Shown: in pieces, positions 35,955 to 44,158 of the stretch
Layout: each line of letters opens with the position of its first letter
How positions within the stretch are numbered: the stretch's first letter is position 1
The notes under the pieces: model-generated
Told to the model about the DNA's origin: nothing
Database searches by the model: none
What the model saw: only the letters and a program-made list of their open reading frames with translations
Position numbers and translations under genes: made by a program
From: Macondimonas sp035325645
GTDB lineage: Bacteria; Pseudomonadota; Gammaproteobacteria; UBA5335
Reading direction: 5' to 3'
Length of the DNA: 64,000 nt
NCBI GenBank assembly: GCA_035325645.1
Contig: DAOKZK010000004.1
Span: forward strand, 11,429 to 75,428

Positions 35955-37223
35955 TCAGGCGGCGAGGACCCGCTGATCCGTTTGCGCCGGCCCCCGGAGA
36001 TGGTTCAGGATCAGTTGCGCCGCACGCTGATGACCGCCGGCCCGCACCGACTCACCCAGAAGCGCAGCCTGGCGCCGATACGAGGGTTCTTCCAGAATGC
36101 GTTCGCTCAGATTCCGCAGGCGCATCGGCGTGACGCGCCCGGGCCTCAAGCACCGTCCGGCCCCGAGTTGCTGGATCCGGCGCGCGCTGTAGGCCTGCTC
36201 GATTTGTTGCGGGACCATGAGCAACGGTACGTCGAAATACAGACTTTCATTGATGCTGTTCATGCCGCCATGGCTAATGAACAGACTCGCATGCTGCAGC
36301 ACCTTCAGTTGCGGCACCCAAGGGAATACCCGGATATTGGTGGGGATGCTGCCGAGGTCGGCTAGGGCCGTCTGCTTGCCCACGGACATGACGACTTCAT
36401 GGGGCGAGTCAGCGAATGCCGCGATGCACTGCCGGTAAAAATCCAGCTTCTGATTGTGCACGCTACCCAGGGAAATGTAGATCAGGGGCCGCGAGGCTTC
36501 TGACGCGCGTTGAAAGACCTGGTCATCGCGGTATTCAGGGACCGATGCGCCGACGAAGTGCACATGCTCGCCCATGGCCTCGGCATAGGGCTGGTAGCGC
36601 GCGGAGGTGACGCAGACGGTCATTTCCCCGGGCCGACGAAAAATGCGCAGTGTGTCCTTGAGCAGGCTCTGGCGTGGGAGGCCGAGACTGTCCAGCATAT
36701 CGCGGAAACGGCGCCGGGCACTGACAGCGAGCTTGGCGCCGCGGATGCGGCTGTCGAGACGGTAGTTGCGGGGGATCATGGACAACATGTCGAGATTCAT
36801 CCAGTGGCGCGGATCAAGACTCATACGCGTCGTCCAAAGCACGTGTGTGACGACCTTGACCGATGGAATGCCCAGCCGGTCGGCCAAGATCGGCCCCCAC
36901 GGAGCACAGCTATCGTAAATGATGTAGTCCGGCCGATCCTCTTGCAGTTCCCGCAGCAATCCCAGCAGGCACTGTTCGGTCATTTCAAACAGTTCAATGC
37001 CGACGGACACGAGGTCCGCTGCAATATCCGGCTGATGGTCATAGGCTGACCACTGCCGGTAGTCTCGGGCTTCCGCGCCGAGTGCGTTGAATTTCGGGGT
37101 CACCCCCGGGTCTGCATAAAAAATGACCTGCTCGCCGTGGCGAATGAGCTCCGACACGATGCCGACTGCCGGGTTGATGTGGCCCGTGGCTCCAGGCAGA
37201 TTGAAAAAAACGGCTTTTCCCAT
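35955..37223 (-). CDS. UGT/macrolide-type glycosyltransferase (GT1 family)
   Basis: The 422-residue protein is a GT-B fold glycosyltransferase of the MGT/UGT kind. The N-terminal domain starts FNLPGATGHINPAVGIVSEL with the catalytic-base His in GHINP (about residue 15). The C-terminal donor-binding domain has YISLGSVHNQ, VFPWVPQLKVLQHASLFISHGGMNSINESL and PQQIEQAYSARRIQQLGAG. Relatives act on macrolides, carotenoids or sterol-like lipids. AGGAG precedes ATG 37223. The GC content of parts of the gene is near 50-55 percent, well below the window average, which suggests transfer. With the sulfotransferase it could make a sulfated glycolipid. Confidence 0.88.
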   Translation of the reverse strand: MGKAVFFNLPGATGHINPAVGIVSELIRHGEQVIFYADPGVTPKFNALGAEARDYRQWSAYDHQPDIAADLVSVGIELFEMTEQCLLGLLRELQEDRPDYIIYDSCAPWGPILADRLGIPSVKVVTHVLWTTRMSLDPRHWMNLDMLSMIPRNYRLDSRIRGAKLAVSARRRFRDMLDSLGLPRQSLLKDTLRIFRRPGEMTVCVTSARYQPYAEAMGEHVHFVGASVPEYRDDQVFQRASEASRPLIYISLGSVHNQKLDFYRQCIAAFADSPHEVVMSVGKQTALADLGSIPTNIRVFPWVPQLKVLQHASLFISHGGMNSINESLYFDVPLLMVPQQIEQAYSARRIQQLGAGRCLRPGRVTPMRLRNLSERILEEPSYRRQAALLGESVRAGGHQRAAQLILNHLRGPAQTDQRVLAA

Positions 37224-37785
37224 CCGCTTTTGCTCCTGTGTCAGTAGCGATGGCCGAACGCTTCTTGCTCTCGGGTATCGGTAGCAAATTAAGTGCCTTT
37301 AGCCGAGAGCCTTTCCGGTTTTCCGATCTGCAGTGACTCGAGACGCCTCTTGACCATTGAAAGAAAGAGACATGAGCGACCCATCGATCAGGCGCAACCT
37401 CATGTACGCCGTGCCGCATCTCCCGGCACAAATTCAGTGCGGCTGAACTTGGCTATGACCCGGAATAATACTCAACTCCCTATTGTGACGAACTGATATT
37501 TCACGCGCGTGAAGATCAGCTATCTTTTCCGCCGCAATGCACCGGGTCGCATTGGCGAGGCGGCGCCACGTCGCGGGTCAGGCGTCGGAACGCAGTAGAA
37601 TGCGTCCCGGCAGAGAAGAAAATGACCCATCTGGGCATGCTGCTGTTGATATCACTGCCGAAGCGGCGCGCCGCGCTCACGCCGGAGCGCGGCGAAATCG
37701 CTGCAGGGCTCCCGTGGCGGCCGTCGCCGTCAGGCTGGGAAGTTCGCCACGAGACGGCGGCTTGCGCCCTGTTCGCGCTTGAAAT
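37224..37785. other. 562-bp intergenic region, AT-richer, no convincing gene
   Basis: This gap holds the promoter of the leftward glycosyltransferase (a TATTAT -10-like element on the minus strand near 37467-37472) and a perfect 14-bp palindrome TTCACGCGCGTGAA at 37500-37513. A 55-codon frame at 37622-37789 on the plus strand lacks a good ribosome site, and I do not call it. No RNA gene is recognised. Confidence 0.5.
37500..37513. repeat. Perfect 14-bp palindrome upstream of the glycosyltransferase
   Basis: TTCACGCGCGTGAA reads the same on both strands and lies about 275 bases upstream of the glycosyltransferase start, near its likely promoter. It could be a regulator-binding site. Confidence 0.45.
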
Positions 37786-38781
37786 CTAGCGGATCGAGCC
37801 TTCCCAGCGATCCCGCTGTGGCGGATGCTGTCCCTCCAGCAATGCATGCAGCACGAATAGCTCCGAAACCACTTCTGGGGGGAATCCCTGGCGTCCGCCA
37901 CGGGTATCGACGATCAGGGAATCGATGTACGTCGCGCAATCGGCGCGCGGCCAGCTTTCCGCAATCTTGTCCGCAATACGTTGAAACTTGCGCTCCAGTG
38001 CGCAGCGAGGGTCTTCGTTGGGCGGCGGCAGGGGCGTCGTGGGAACTGGCTGCGAGCCGGTGCGACCCAATGACGGCCGTGGGGGGAGGGTCATTTCGCC
38101 CGGAGGTTCGGGCTGTATCGCTCGCGGAGGATCCAGCGTTCCTGGAGGTATCGCTCGCGGAGGATTCAGAGTTCCTGGAGATATCGCCTGCGAATGGGTG
38201 AGGGTCAGGCTGGTCATGACCTTGGGGGTGAGGCGGGCGCGCAGTTTCAGCAATTCCTCGGCTTCGCTCAGCGTAAAAGCCGGGCGACCCGGGCGCGCAC
38301 TGTCCAGCGCCAGTGTGGCCAGAAACTTTCGTTGCTGGTCCCGGTCACCCATTCCGTTGAGGAGTTCGAGCAGCTTCGGATGGCGGCGGTTGAGTCCGGA
38401 TCCGTCGGGATACAGCTGTTTCCACTCATTGAACGTGGGAACTGCGTTGCCGGAAGCGGCCGCGTAGCGCTGCGCGAGGGCGTCGAATCGATCGCGATTG
38501 CCGCTTGCATGGTGGATATCGAGCAACATGACCCAGTCGTCGGCATGATAGGGTCTCGGCGTCTCAAGGTGGTGCTCAAGGATGAAAGCGGCACGTTCAC
38601 GGCTCCCATTGGCCAGGGCATAGAATGCCAGCCATCTCGCCTGCGCGTCCTCCGCTCGCGCCAGAATCGGTTCGCGCCGGTCTGAAGCAGGATCGATCCG
38701 CGAACGGGATGCCAGCAGCCAGCCCAGCAGTAAACCAGTCGCCAATGCCCCCAGGGGGATCAACCACGCGAAGAGTGTCAT
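37786..38781 (-). CDS. Membrane-anchored TPR/FimV-like protein with internal Pro-rich repeats
   Basis: The 331-residue protein has one N-terminal membrane helix (about 3-24) and a helical, TPR-like domain (about 40-180) with segments such as WVMLLDIHHASGNRDRFDALAQRY that recall FimV-type and HemY-type repeats. A Pro-rich linker (about 200-255) follows, containing 11-residue repeats, then a C-terminal helical domain (about 262-331). I do not recognise a named family. The linker repeats come from a 33-bp DNA tandem repeat. The start ATG 38781 has no strong ribosome site. Neighbours (metF, glycosyltransferase) suggest no role. Confidence 0.6.
   Translation of the reverse strand: MTLFAWLIPLGALATGLLLGWLLASRSRIDPASDRREPILARAEDAQARWLAFYALANGSRERAAFILEHHLETPRPYHADDWVMLLDIHHASGNRDRFDALAQRYAAASGNAVPTFNEWKQLYPDGSGLNRRHPKLLELLNGMGDRDQQRKFLATLALDSARPGRPAFTLSEAEELLKLRARLTPKVMTSLTLTHSQAISPGTLNPPRAIPPGTLDPPRAIQPEPPGEMTLPPRPSLGRTGSQPVPTTPLPPPNEDPRCALERKFQRIADKIAESWPRADCATYIDSLIVDTRGGRQGFPPEVVSELFVLHALLEGQHPPQRDRWEGSIR
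38115..38192. repeat. 33-bp tandem repeat inside the gene at 37786-38781
   Basis: Copies at 38115-38147 and 38148-38180 differ at only two positions, and a partial third copy runs to 38192. The unit is 11 codons, so copy-number change would keep the frame. On the protein side it encodes a Pro-Gly-Thr-Leu-x-Pro-Pro-Arg-Ala-Ile type repeat. Confidence 0.88.
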
Positions 38782-38864
38782 GTCGGTGCCCTGTGATGCC
38801 GAAGGTCTCTTGCGTTCAGAGACTCTACCGGTCTTATCGGCGCCTGCCTGTCAAAGGTTGAATG

Positions 38865-39731
38865 TCATGGAGCTGTGCCACTCAGTCCCAGGCGACTGCA
38901 GATCGTCAAGCTGGGTTCGGCCTGATTGAGCGTGTAGAAGTGGAGGCCCGGTAGCGGCTGTGTCAGCAACTGTCGGCACAGGGCGCTGACGACTTCATCG
39001 CCGAAGGCGCGCAGGGCGCGCTCATCGTTTTCCAGTGCTTCCAGACGCCGCCGAATCCAGCGGGGCACTTCGGCGCCGCAGGCGTCGGAGAAGCGCGTCA
39101 GTTGCGTATAGTTGGTGATGGGCATGATGCCGGGCGTGACGGGTACGTCGACACCCATGGCCCTGATTTCCGTGATGAACTGGTGGTAGGCGTCGGCAGC
39201 ATAAAAATATTGGGTGATTGCCCCGTCGGCGCCGGCCATGACCTTTTCCCGAAAATGGACCAGGTCGTCCTGGGCATGACGTGCCTGTGGGTGGATCTCC
39301 GGGTAGGCAGCCACTTCGATGTGGAAATGATCGCCGCTTTCGCTGCGGATGAAGTGCACCAGATCCCGCGCATAGCGAAATGAGCCGGGATCGCCCATGC
39401 CCGACGGCAGATCCCCCCGCAGGGCCACCAGACGCCGGATCCCGGCGTCCTGATAGCGGCGCAGGATATCGCGGAGGGTGTCCTCCGTGGCGCCGATGCA
39501 GGACAGGTGAGGCGCGACATCCACGCCTGTCTCTCGCATCAGTGCCAGCACCGTCTCCAAGGTGCGTTCCCGCGTCGACCCGCCGGCGCCGAAGGTGACC
39601 GAAAAGTACGCCGGTTCGAGCTCGGCGAGACGGGTTGCCGTTTCCATGAGCTTGAACATTCCCGCCGGCGTTTTGGGCGGGAAAAATTCGAAGCTCAACG
39701 CAGGACCCCGTCCTGTCGTATGCCCACCCAT
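38865..39731 (-). CDS. metF: 5,10-methylenetetrahydrofolate reductase
   Basis: MetF reduces methylene-THF to methyl-THF for methionine synthesis using FAD and NADH. The 288-residue protein has SFEFFPPKT near the start with the catalytic Glu, SVTFGAGGSTRERT, HLSCIGAT, ALRGDLP and TPGIMPITNY. GAGAGG lies seven bases before ATG 39731. It follows ahcY after 11 bases in the same transcript, and so falls downstream of the SAH riboswitch. Confidence 0.96.
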   Translation of the reverse strand: MGGHTTGRGPALSFEFFPPKTPAGMFKLMETATRLAELEPAYFSVTFGAGGSTRERTLETVLALMRETGVDVAPHLSCIGATEDTLRDILRRYQDAGIRRLVALRGDLPSGMGDPGSFRYARDLVHFIRSESGDHFHIEVAAYPEIHPQARHAQDDLVHFREKVMAGADGAITQYFYAADAYHQFITEIRAMGVDVPVTPGIMPITNYTQLTRFSDACGAEVPRWIRRRLEALENDERALRAFGDEVVSALCRQLLTQPLPGLHFYTLNQAEPSLTICSRLGLSGTAP

Positions 39732-39742
39732 CGCTCGGCCTC

Positions 39743-41158
39743 TCAGTAGCGGTAGTGATCGGCCTTGTAGGGGCCGTCCTTCGGGACGCCGATATAGGCG
39801 GCCTGCTGATCGGTAAGTTCAGTGAGCTTGGCGTCCAGTTTCTTGAGCTGCAGGCGGGCGACCTTTTCGTCGAGATGCTTGGGCAGCGTATGCACGCCGA
39901 CGGGATAGTGGTGGGCGCGTGTGAACAGTTCGATCTGGGCGATGGTCTGGTTGGCAAATGACGAGGACATCACATAGGAAGGGTGTCCTGTTCCACAGCC
40001 CAGGTTTACCAAGCGTCCCTTGGCGAGCAGGATGATGCGCTTGCCATCGGGAAAGATCACGTGATCGACCTGCGGCTTGATCTCTTCCCACTGGTATTTT
40101 TCCAGGCTCGCCACGTCGATTTCGTTGTCGAAATGCCCGATGTTGCAGACGATGGCGTTGTTCTTCATCCGCGCCATGTGCGCGTGGGTGATGACGTGGT
40201 AGTTGCCGGTGGCGGTGACGAAGATGTCGGCCTTGTCGGCGGCATCGTCCATGGTCACGACCCGATATCCTTCCATCGCCGCTTGCAGCGCGCAGATGGG
40301 GTCGATTTCGGTGACCCACACCTGCGCCGACAGGGCGCGCAGCGCCTGGGCGCTGCCCTTGCCGACGTCGCCGTAGCCCGCTACGACGGCGATCTTGCCG
40401 GCCACCATGACGTCGGTGGCGCGCTTGATGCCGTCCACCAAGGATTCGCGGCAGCCATAGAGGTTGTCGAACTTCGACTTGGTCACCGAATCATTGACGT
40501 TGATCGCGGGGAACCTGAGCTCGCCGCGCTCGTGCATCTGGTAGAGGCGGTGCACGCCGGTCGTGGTCTCTTCGGTCACGCCCTTGATGTGAGCCAGACG
40601 CGTGGAATACCACTTCGGATCTACCGCCAGGTGTGCACGGATGGCGGCAAAGAGCACGCGTTCCTCTTCGCTGGTGGGATGATTCAGCACCGCCAGATCG
40701 CTCTCGGCGCGGCTGCCCAGATGCAACAACAGGGTGGCGTCCCCGCCGTCGTCGAGAATCATGTTGGAATGGCCGCCATCGGGCCATTCGAAGATGCGGT
40801 GGGTATAGGCCCAATATTCTTCGAGGCTTTCGCCCTTGTAGGCAAACACCGGCGTGCCGCTGGCAGCGATGGCCGCGGCCGCGTGGTCCTGGGTGGAGAA
40901 AATGTTGCAAGAGGCCCAGCGCACCTGCGCACCCAGCGCCTGGAGCGTCTCGATCAGCACCGCCGTCTGGATGGTCATGTGCAGGGAGCCTGTGATGCGC
41001 GCGCCGCGCAGCGGCTGGCTTGCGGCATATTCCTCACGGATCGCCATCAGGCCGGGCATTTCGGTTTCGGCGATGAGGATCTCTTTACGGCCCCAGTCTG
41101 CGAGACCGAGATCGGCGACGATGTAATCGGATTGGGGGCTTTCAGCCAAATGACTCAT
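39743..41158 (-). CDS. ahcY: S-adenosylhomocysteine hydrolase
   Basis: AhcY splits S-adenosylhomocysteine into adenosine and homocysteine with a bound NAD. The 471-residue protein shows GSLHMTIQTAVLIETL, NIFSTQDHAAAA, DDGGDATLL, NVNDSVTKSKFDN (substrate Lys), the NAD fold VVAGYGDVGKG, and the C-terminal GPYKADHYRY that reaches the partner subunit. The frame is open to 41284, but the region beyond 41158 is the SAH riboswitch and its leader. ATG 41158 has GGAG upstream and fits the family start. Together with metK, the antiporter gene and metF it forms the methyl-cycle cluster. Confidence 0.97.
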   Translation of the reverse strand: MSHLAESPQSDYIVADLGLADWGRKEILIAETEMPGLMAIREEYAASQPLRGARITGSLHMTIQTAVLIETLQALGAQVRWASCNIFSTQDHAAAAIAASGTPVFAYKGESLEEYWAYTHRIFEWPDGGHSNMILDDGGDATLLLHLGSRAESDLAVLNHPTSEEERVLFAAIRAHLAVDPKWYSTRLAHIKGVTEETTTGVHRLYQMHERGELRFPAINVNDSVTKSKFDNLYGCRESLVDGIKRATDVMVAGKIAVVAGYGDVGKGSAQALRALSAQVWVTEIDPICALQAAMEGYRVVTMDDAADKADIFVTATGNYHVITHAHMARMKNNAIVCNIGHFDNEIDVASLEKYQWEEIKPQVDHVIFPDGKRIILLAKGRLVNLGCGTGHPSYVMSSSFANQTIAQIELFTRAHHYPVGVHTLPKHLDEKVARLQLKKLDAKLTELTDQQAAYIGVPKDGPYKADHYRY

Positions 41159-41239
41159 GGGGAGCTCCATGCATAGGCTGGCGAGCGGGGAGGGCGATGG
41201 GCTCGCCGTCATCCTCGATCCCGACAGCGGGGTTGGATG

Positions 41240-41311
41240 TCGGAGAGCGCCGTTGAATCGCTTCCGAGCCTGGGATCGGACCACGTGGGCCGATCTTGCA
41301 GCGCTCCTCGG
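41240..41311 (-). promoter_or_regulatory. SAH riboswitch upstream of ahcY
   Basis: On the minus strand the conserved SAH-aptamer elements occur in order: CCGAGGAGCGCTGCAA at the 5' end, a variable hairpin, CAGGCTCGG, which closes P1 with CCGAG, and AACGGCGCTC, whose GCGCTC pairs with GAGCGC to form the pseudoknot. This class binds S-adenosylhomocysteine and switches on ahcY when SAH rises. It ends about 80 bases before the start codon. Recognition is by motif from memory, but the match to the consensus is very good. Confidence 0.92.
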
Positions 41312-41321
41312 AACGGTCGGC

Positions 41322-41350
41322 AGTATAGCTCAGCGATGGCGGGCTGCGAA
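41322..41350 (-). promoter_or_regulatory. Predicted promoter of the riboswitch-ahcY-metF transcript
   Basis: On the minus strand a -10 element TATACT (41322-41327) lies 17 bases from a -35-like TTCGCA (41345-41350). Transcription would start about 4-8 bases before the first aptamer helix. The promoter overlaps the end of the antiporter gene. Confidence 0.6.
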
Positions 41351-42394
41351 GCTGACCAATAGGGTGACGATGGTCAAGGGCACGACGAAGCTCAACATGA
41401 TGTTGCTGTAGGCCGTCAAGGCATCATGCTGCTGTGCCATCAGCAGAAGATAGATGGTGTACGCGGCATAGTAGGCCAGAAAGAGGGCACCTTCCCAGCG
41501 GGCGATCTGCCGGCCGGTAAGGAGAATGGGAAGGCAGGCAAAGGCGACCGCCAGCATCACCCACAGGTCGAAAGTGCGGGCTGCTTCGGGCACTGCCAAG
41601 CCGCTCGGCGCGGCCACGCCAGCTGCGCCGAGTACAGCCAGAAGGTTGAAAATATTGCTTCCAATCACATTGCCGACGGCAATGTCGCGCTGGCCGCGCA
41701 GGGCGGCGATGAGCGAGGTGGCAATTTCCGGCATGGAGGTGCCGATCGCCACGAGGGTGAGGCCAATGACGAGATCGCTCACTCCGATCAACTTGGCGAA
41801 GACAACCGAAGCGCCTACCAGCCAGTCGGCACCCAGCACCAATAGGCCAAGACCGCCGAGGATCAGAAGCGTCTGGATGCTCCAATGGCGATCCCACGTG
41901 CTCCCGGGGATTTCGACACTAAAATCCGATGCAGCGTCCTTGGCAGCCCGGCGCGATTGCGTGACCAGGAAGGCCGTGTAAGCGAGGGCCCCGATAAACA
42001 GCAATGCCGATTCGACCCGGCCGACATATCCATCGAGCGCCATCGCCACCACGATGAGCGATGCACCGATCAGGATGGGAATTTCCTGTTGAATGATCTG
42101 CTCATGCACCACGAGCGGAACGATCACCGCTGATAAGCCCAGGATCAAGAGCACATTGGCAATGTTGCTTCCGACCACGTTGCCGATGGCGAGGTTCGCC
42201 GAGCCGGAGAGCGTGGCGCCGATCGAGACGGCCATTTCGGGTGCGCTGGTGCCGAATGCGACGACGGTAAGACCGACGACCAGCGGCGTAATCCCCCACG
42301 ACACGGCGAGGCGCGAAGCGCCACGCACCAACATCTCGGCGCCGGCGACCAAGGTCGCCAGGCCGAGCACGAAGAATAAAGCCTGGGTCAGCAT
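41330..42394 (-). CDS. Calcium/sodium antiporter (CaCA family, YrbG type)
   Basis: The 354-residue inner-membrane protein has ten hydrophobic helices in two inverted halves, each with an alpha-repeat: VVAFGTSAPEMAVSIGA with GNVVGSNIANVLLILG, and LVAIGTSMPEIATSLIA with GNVIGSNIFNLLAVLG. The two Glu residues in those repeats are the ion-binding acids. It lies three bases after metK. Its presence inside the methyl cycle cluster is unexplained; it may simply share the promoter. Confidence 0.92.
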   Translation of the reverse strand: MLTQALFFVLGLATLVAGAEMLVRGASRLAVSWGITPLVVGLTVVAFGTSAPEMAVSIGATLSGSANLAIGNVVGSNIANVLLILGLSAVIVPLVVHEQIIQQEIPILIGASLIVVAMALDGYVGRVESALLFIGALAYTAFLVTQSRRAAKDAASDFSVEIPGSTWDRHWSIQTLLILGGLGLLVLGADWLVGASVVFAKLIGVSDLVIGLTLVAIGTSMPEIATSLIAALRGQRDIAVGNVIGSNIFNLLAVLGAAGVAAPSGLAVPEAARTFDLWVMLAVAFACLPILLTGRQIARWEGALFLAYYAAYTIYLLLMAQQHDALTAYSNIMLSFVVPLTIVTLLVSFAARHR

Positions 42395-42397
42395 GGT

Positions 42398-43561
42398 TCA
42401 GGCAGTCGAGGCGTTCCGCAGGGCCTCGGCTTTGTCGGTCCGCTCCCAGGTGAAGTCCGGTTCTTCGCGGCCAAAATGGCCGTAGGAGGCGGTGCGCTGG
42501 AAGATCGGTCGGCGCAGGTTGAGCATCTGGATCAGTCCACGCGGGCGCAAATCGAAGTGCTCGCGCACCAGCGCGACCAGCCGATCTTCAGGGAGCGTGC
42601 CCGTGCCGAAGGTCTCGATGCTGATGGAGGTGGGTTCCGCGACGCCGATGGCGTAGGACACCTGAACTTCGCAGCGACGGGCAAGGCCTGCGGCCACGAT
42701 GTTCTTCGCGACATAGCGCGCGGCATAAGCAGCAGAGCGATCGACTTTTGTGGGGTCTTTGCCGGAGAAGGCGCCGCCCCCATGGCGCGCCATACCGCCG
42801 TAGGTGTCGACGATGATCTTGCGGCCGGTGAGGCCGCAGTCGCCGACCGGACCCCCGATCTCAAAGGCCCCAGTGGGGTTGATGAAATACTTGATGCTGC
42901 CGTCTTGCCACGCGACCGGCAGGATGGGCTTGATGACCTCCTCCATAACGGCCTCGACGAGCATGTCGTGCCCAATGCCGGGCGCGTGCTGGGTCGAGAG
43001 CACCACGGCGTCGATGCCAACGGGCCGGCCGGCATCATAGCGTACGGTCACCTGCGATTTGGCGTCCGGACGCAGCCACGGCAAGGTGCCGTTTTTCCGC
43101 ACCTCGGCCTGGCGCTGCACGAGACGGTGGGCGAGTGTGATGGGCAGTGGCATCAGGACATCGGTTTCATCAGTCGCAAAACCGAACATCAGACCCTGGT
43201 CGCCGGCACCTTGATCGAGATCCAGTCCCCGACCTTCATCCACGCCCTGGGCAATGTCGGGGGACTGACGTCCGATCTCGGTCAACACTGCGCAAGTGTC
43301 GGGGCTGAAACCCATGGCATCGGTATAGCCGATTTCCCGGACGACCTCCCGAGCGATGCGGTCGAACTCCACTTGGGCGTTGGTCGTGATTTCACCTGCC
43401 AGCATGACGAGGTTGTTCTTGACCAGCGTCTCGCAGGCGACGCGGGCTGTGGGGTCCTGGGCCAGGATGGCGTCGAGAATGGCATCGGAGATCTGGTCGC
43501 AGACCTTGTCCGGGTGCCCTTCGGAAACCGATTCTGAGGTGAACAAACGGGTTTGAGCCAT
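42398..43561 (-). CDS. metK: S-adenosylmethionine synthetase
   Basis: MetK makes SAM from methionine and ATP. The 387-residue protein starts LFTSESVSEGHPDK, and has GEITT, the flexible-loop region GAGDQGLMFGFA, and GGAFSGKDPTKVDRSAAYAAR. ATG 43561 follows AAGGGG; the frame is open upstream but non-homologous. It is the first gene of the metK-antiporter-ahcY-metF string. Confidence 0.97.
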   Translation of the reverse strand: MAQTRLFTSESVSEGHPDKVCDQISDAILDAILAQDPTARVACETLVKNNLVMLAGEITTNAQVEFDRIAREVVREIGYTDAMGFSPDTCAVLTEIGRQSPDIAQGVDEGRGLDLDQGAGDQGLMFGFATDETDVLMPLPITLAHRLVQRQAEVRKNGTLPWLRPDAKSQVTVRYDAGRPVGIDAVVLSTQHAPGIGHDMLVEAVMEEVIKPILPVAWQDGSIKYFINPTGAFEIGGPVGDCGLTGRKIIVDTYGGMARHGGGAFSGKDPTKVDRSAAYAARYVAKNIVAAGLARRCEVQVSYAIGVAEPTSISIETFGTGTLPEDRLVALVREHFDLRPRGLIQMLNLRRPIFQRTASYGHFGREEPDFTWERTDKAEALRNASTA

Positions 43562-44158
43562 GGCGAGAGCCCCTTGATGGAGAAGGTTGAAGGCGAGTGG
43601 CCAGATCAGCGTGGGCGCAAGCCTAGCCGATGGCCGGCACGGTGCCAAGATCGCAATGACCAGGATCGTGGCTCTCCATGGCTTTACCGTGGGCCTGCGC
43701 CGCAAAGGTCCCCACGCTTGGCTCCGTGTCCTTCACCAGGTTGCATTGCGCCGCTATCGCGGAAGCAAGCGGTTGCGGCGCCAAAGGATCTCGGGCGCGG
43801 AATGGTGGTACGGATCGGCTTTGCATTGTTCATGCTGCTGACGCCGCGTCGGCCAAAGGAACGGGTAGATCAAGCGTTGGCCGTCGGTTCGTCCAATGGC
43901 ATGGCACAAGTGACGATCGCGATCTGATCGGGCTGGCGCAAAGCTCGTGTGCCGGCTGTGGTCCCTATACGGGCGGCTGTCATGGCAAGCGGCTTTTGGC
44001 ACGGACGACCGGGGGACCAAGCTCGAACCGCTGCAGTCTGCGGACCGAATGGGGTACACGAGAGCGATGGAGGAGCAGTTCCGGTCGCCGCGAGTCTATT
44101 GCGTACGATTCTCATTTGTATGACAATTAACAACAATGGATATGGAGAGATGCAGCAG
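43562..44158. other. 597-bp divergent intergenic region between metK and the outer-membrane protein gene
   Basis: Both promoters of a divergent pair must lie here. The part next to 44159 holds a Fur-like box and promoter (annotated separately). The middle contains open frames on both strands with no recognisable domain and poor ribosome sites; a degenerate gene is possible but I cannot support one. No known riboswitch is recognised upstream of metK. Confidence 0.5.
44098..44127 (+). promoter_or_regulatory. Predicted promoter with overlapping Fur-like box
   Basis: A -35 element TTGCGT (44099-44104) and a -10 element GACAAT (44122-44127) are 17 bases apart. The 19-bp sequence at 44098-44116 ends in a perfect Fur half-site ATTCTCATT; its other half matches the inverted consensus at about five of nine positions. 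A repressor there would block the -35. This suggests control by iron. Confidence 0.5.

Noticed and set aside
37622..37789. 55-codon plus-strand frame in the gap after the glycosyltransferase
   Set aside because: No convincing ribosome site, no signal peptide or domain, and it overlaps the end of the opposite gene.
41159..41284. N-terminal extension of ahcY
   Set aside because: The stretch is explained by the SAH riboswitch and leader; the family start is at 41158.
43678..44130. 150-codon plus-strand frame in the metK-barrel intergenic region
   Set aside because: Composition is not protein-like (many Ser, Arg, Gly, Cys), it runs through the Fur-like promoter, and no domain is visible.
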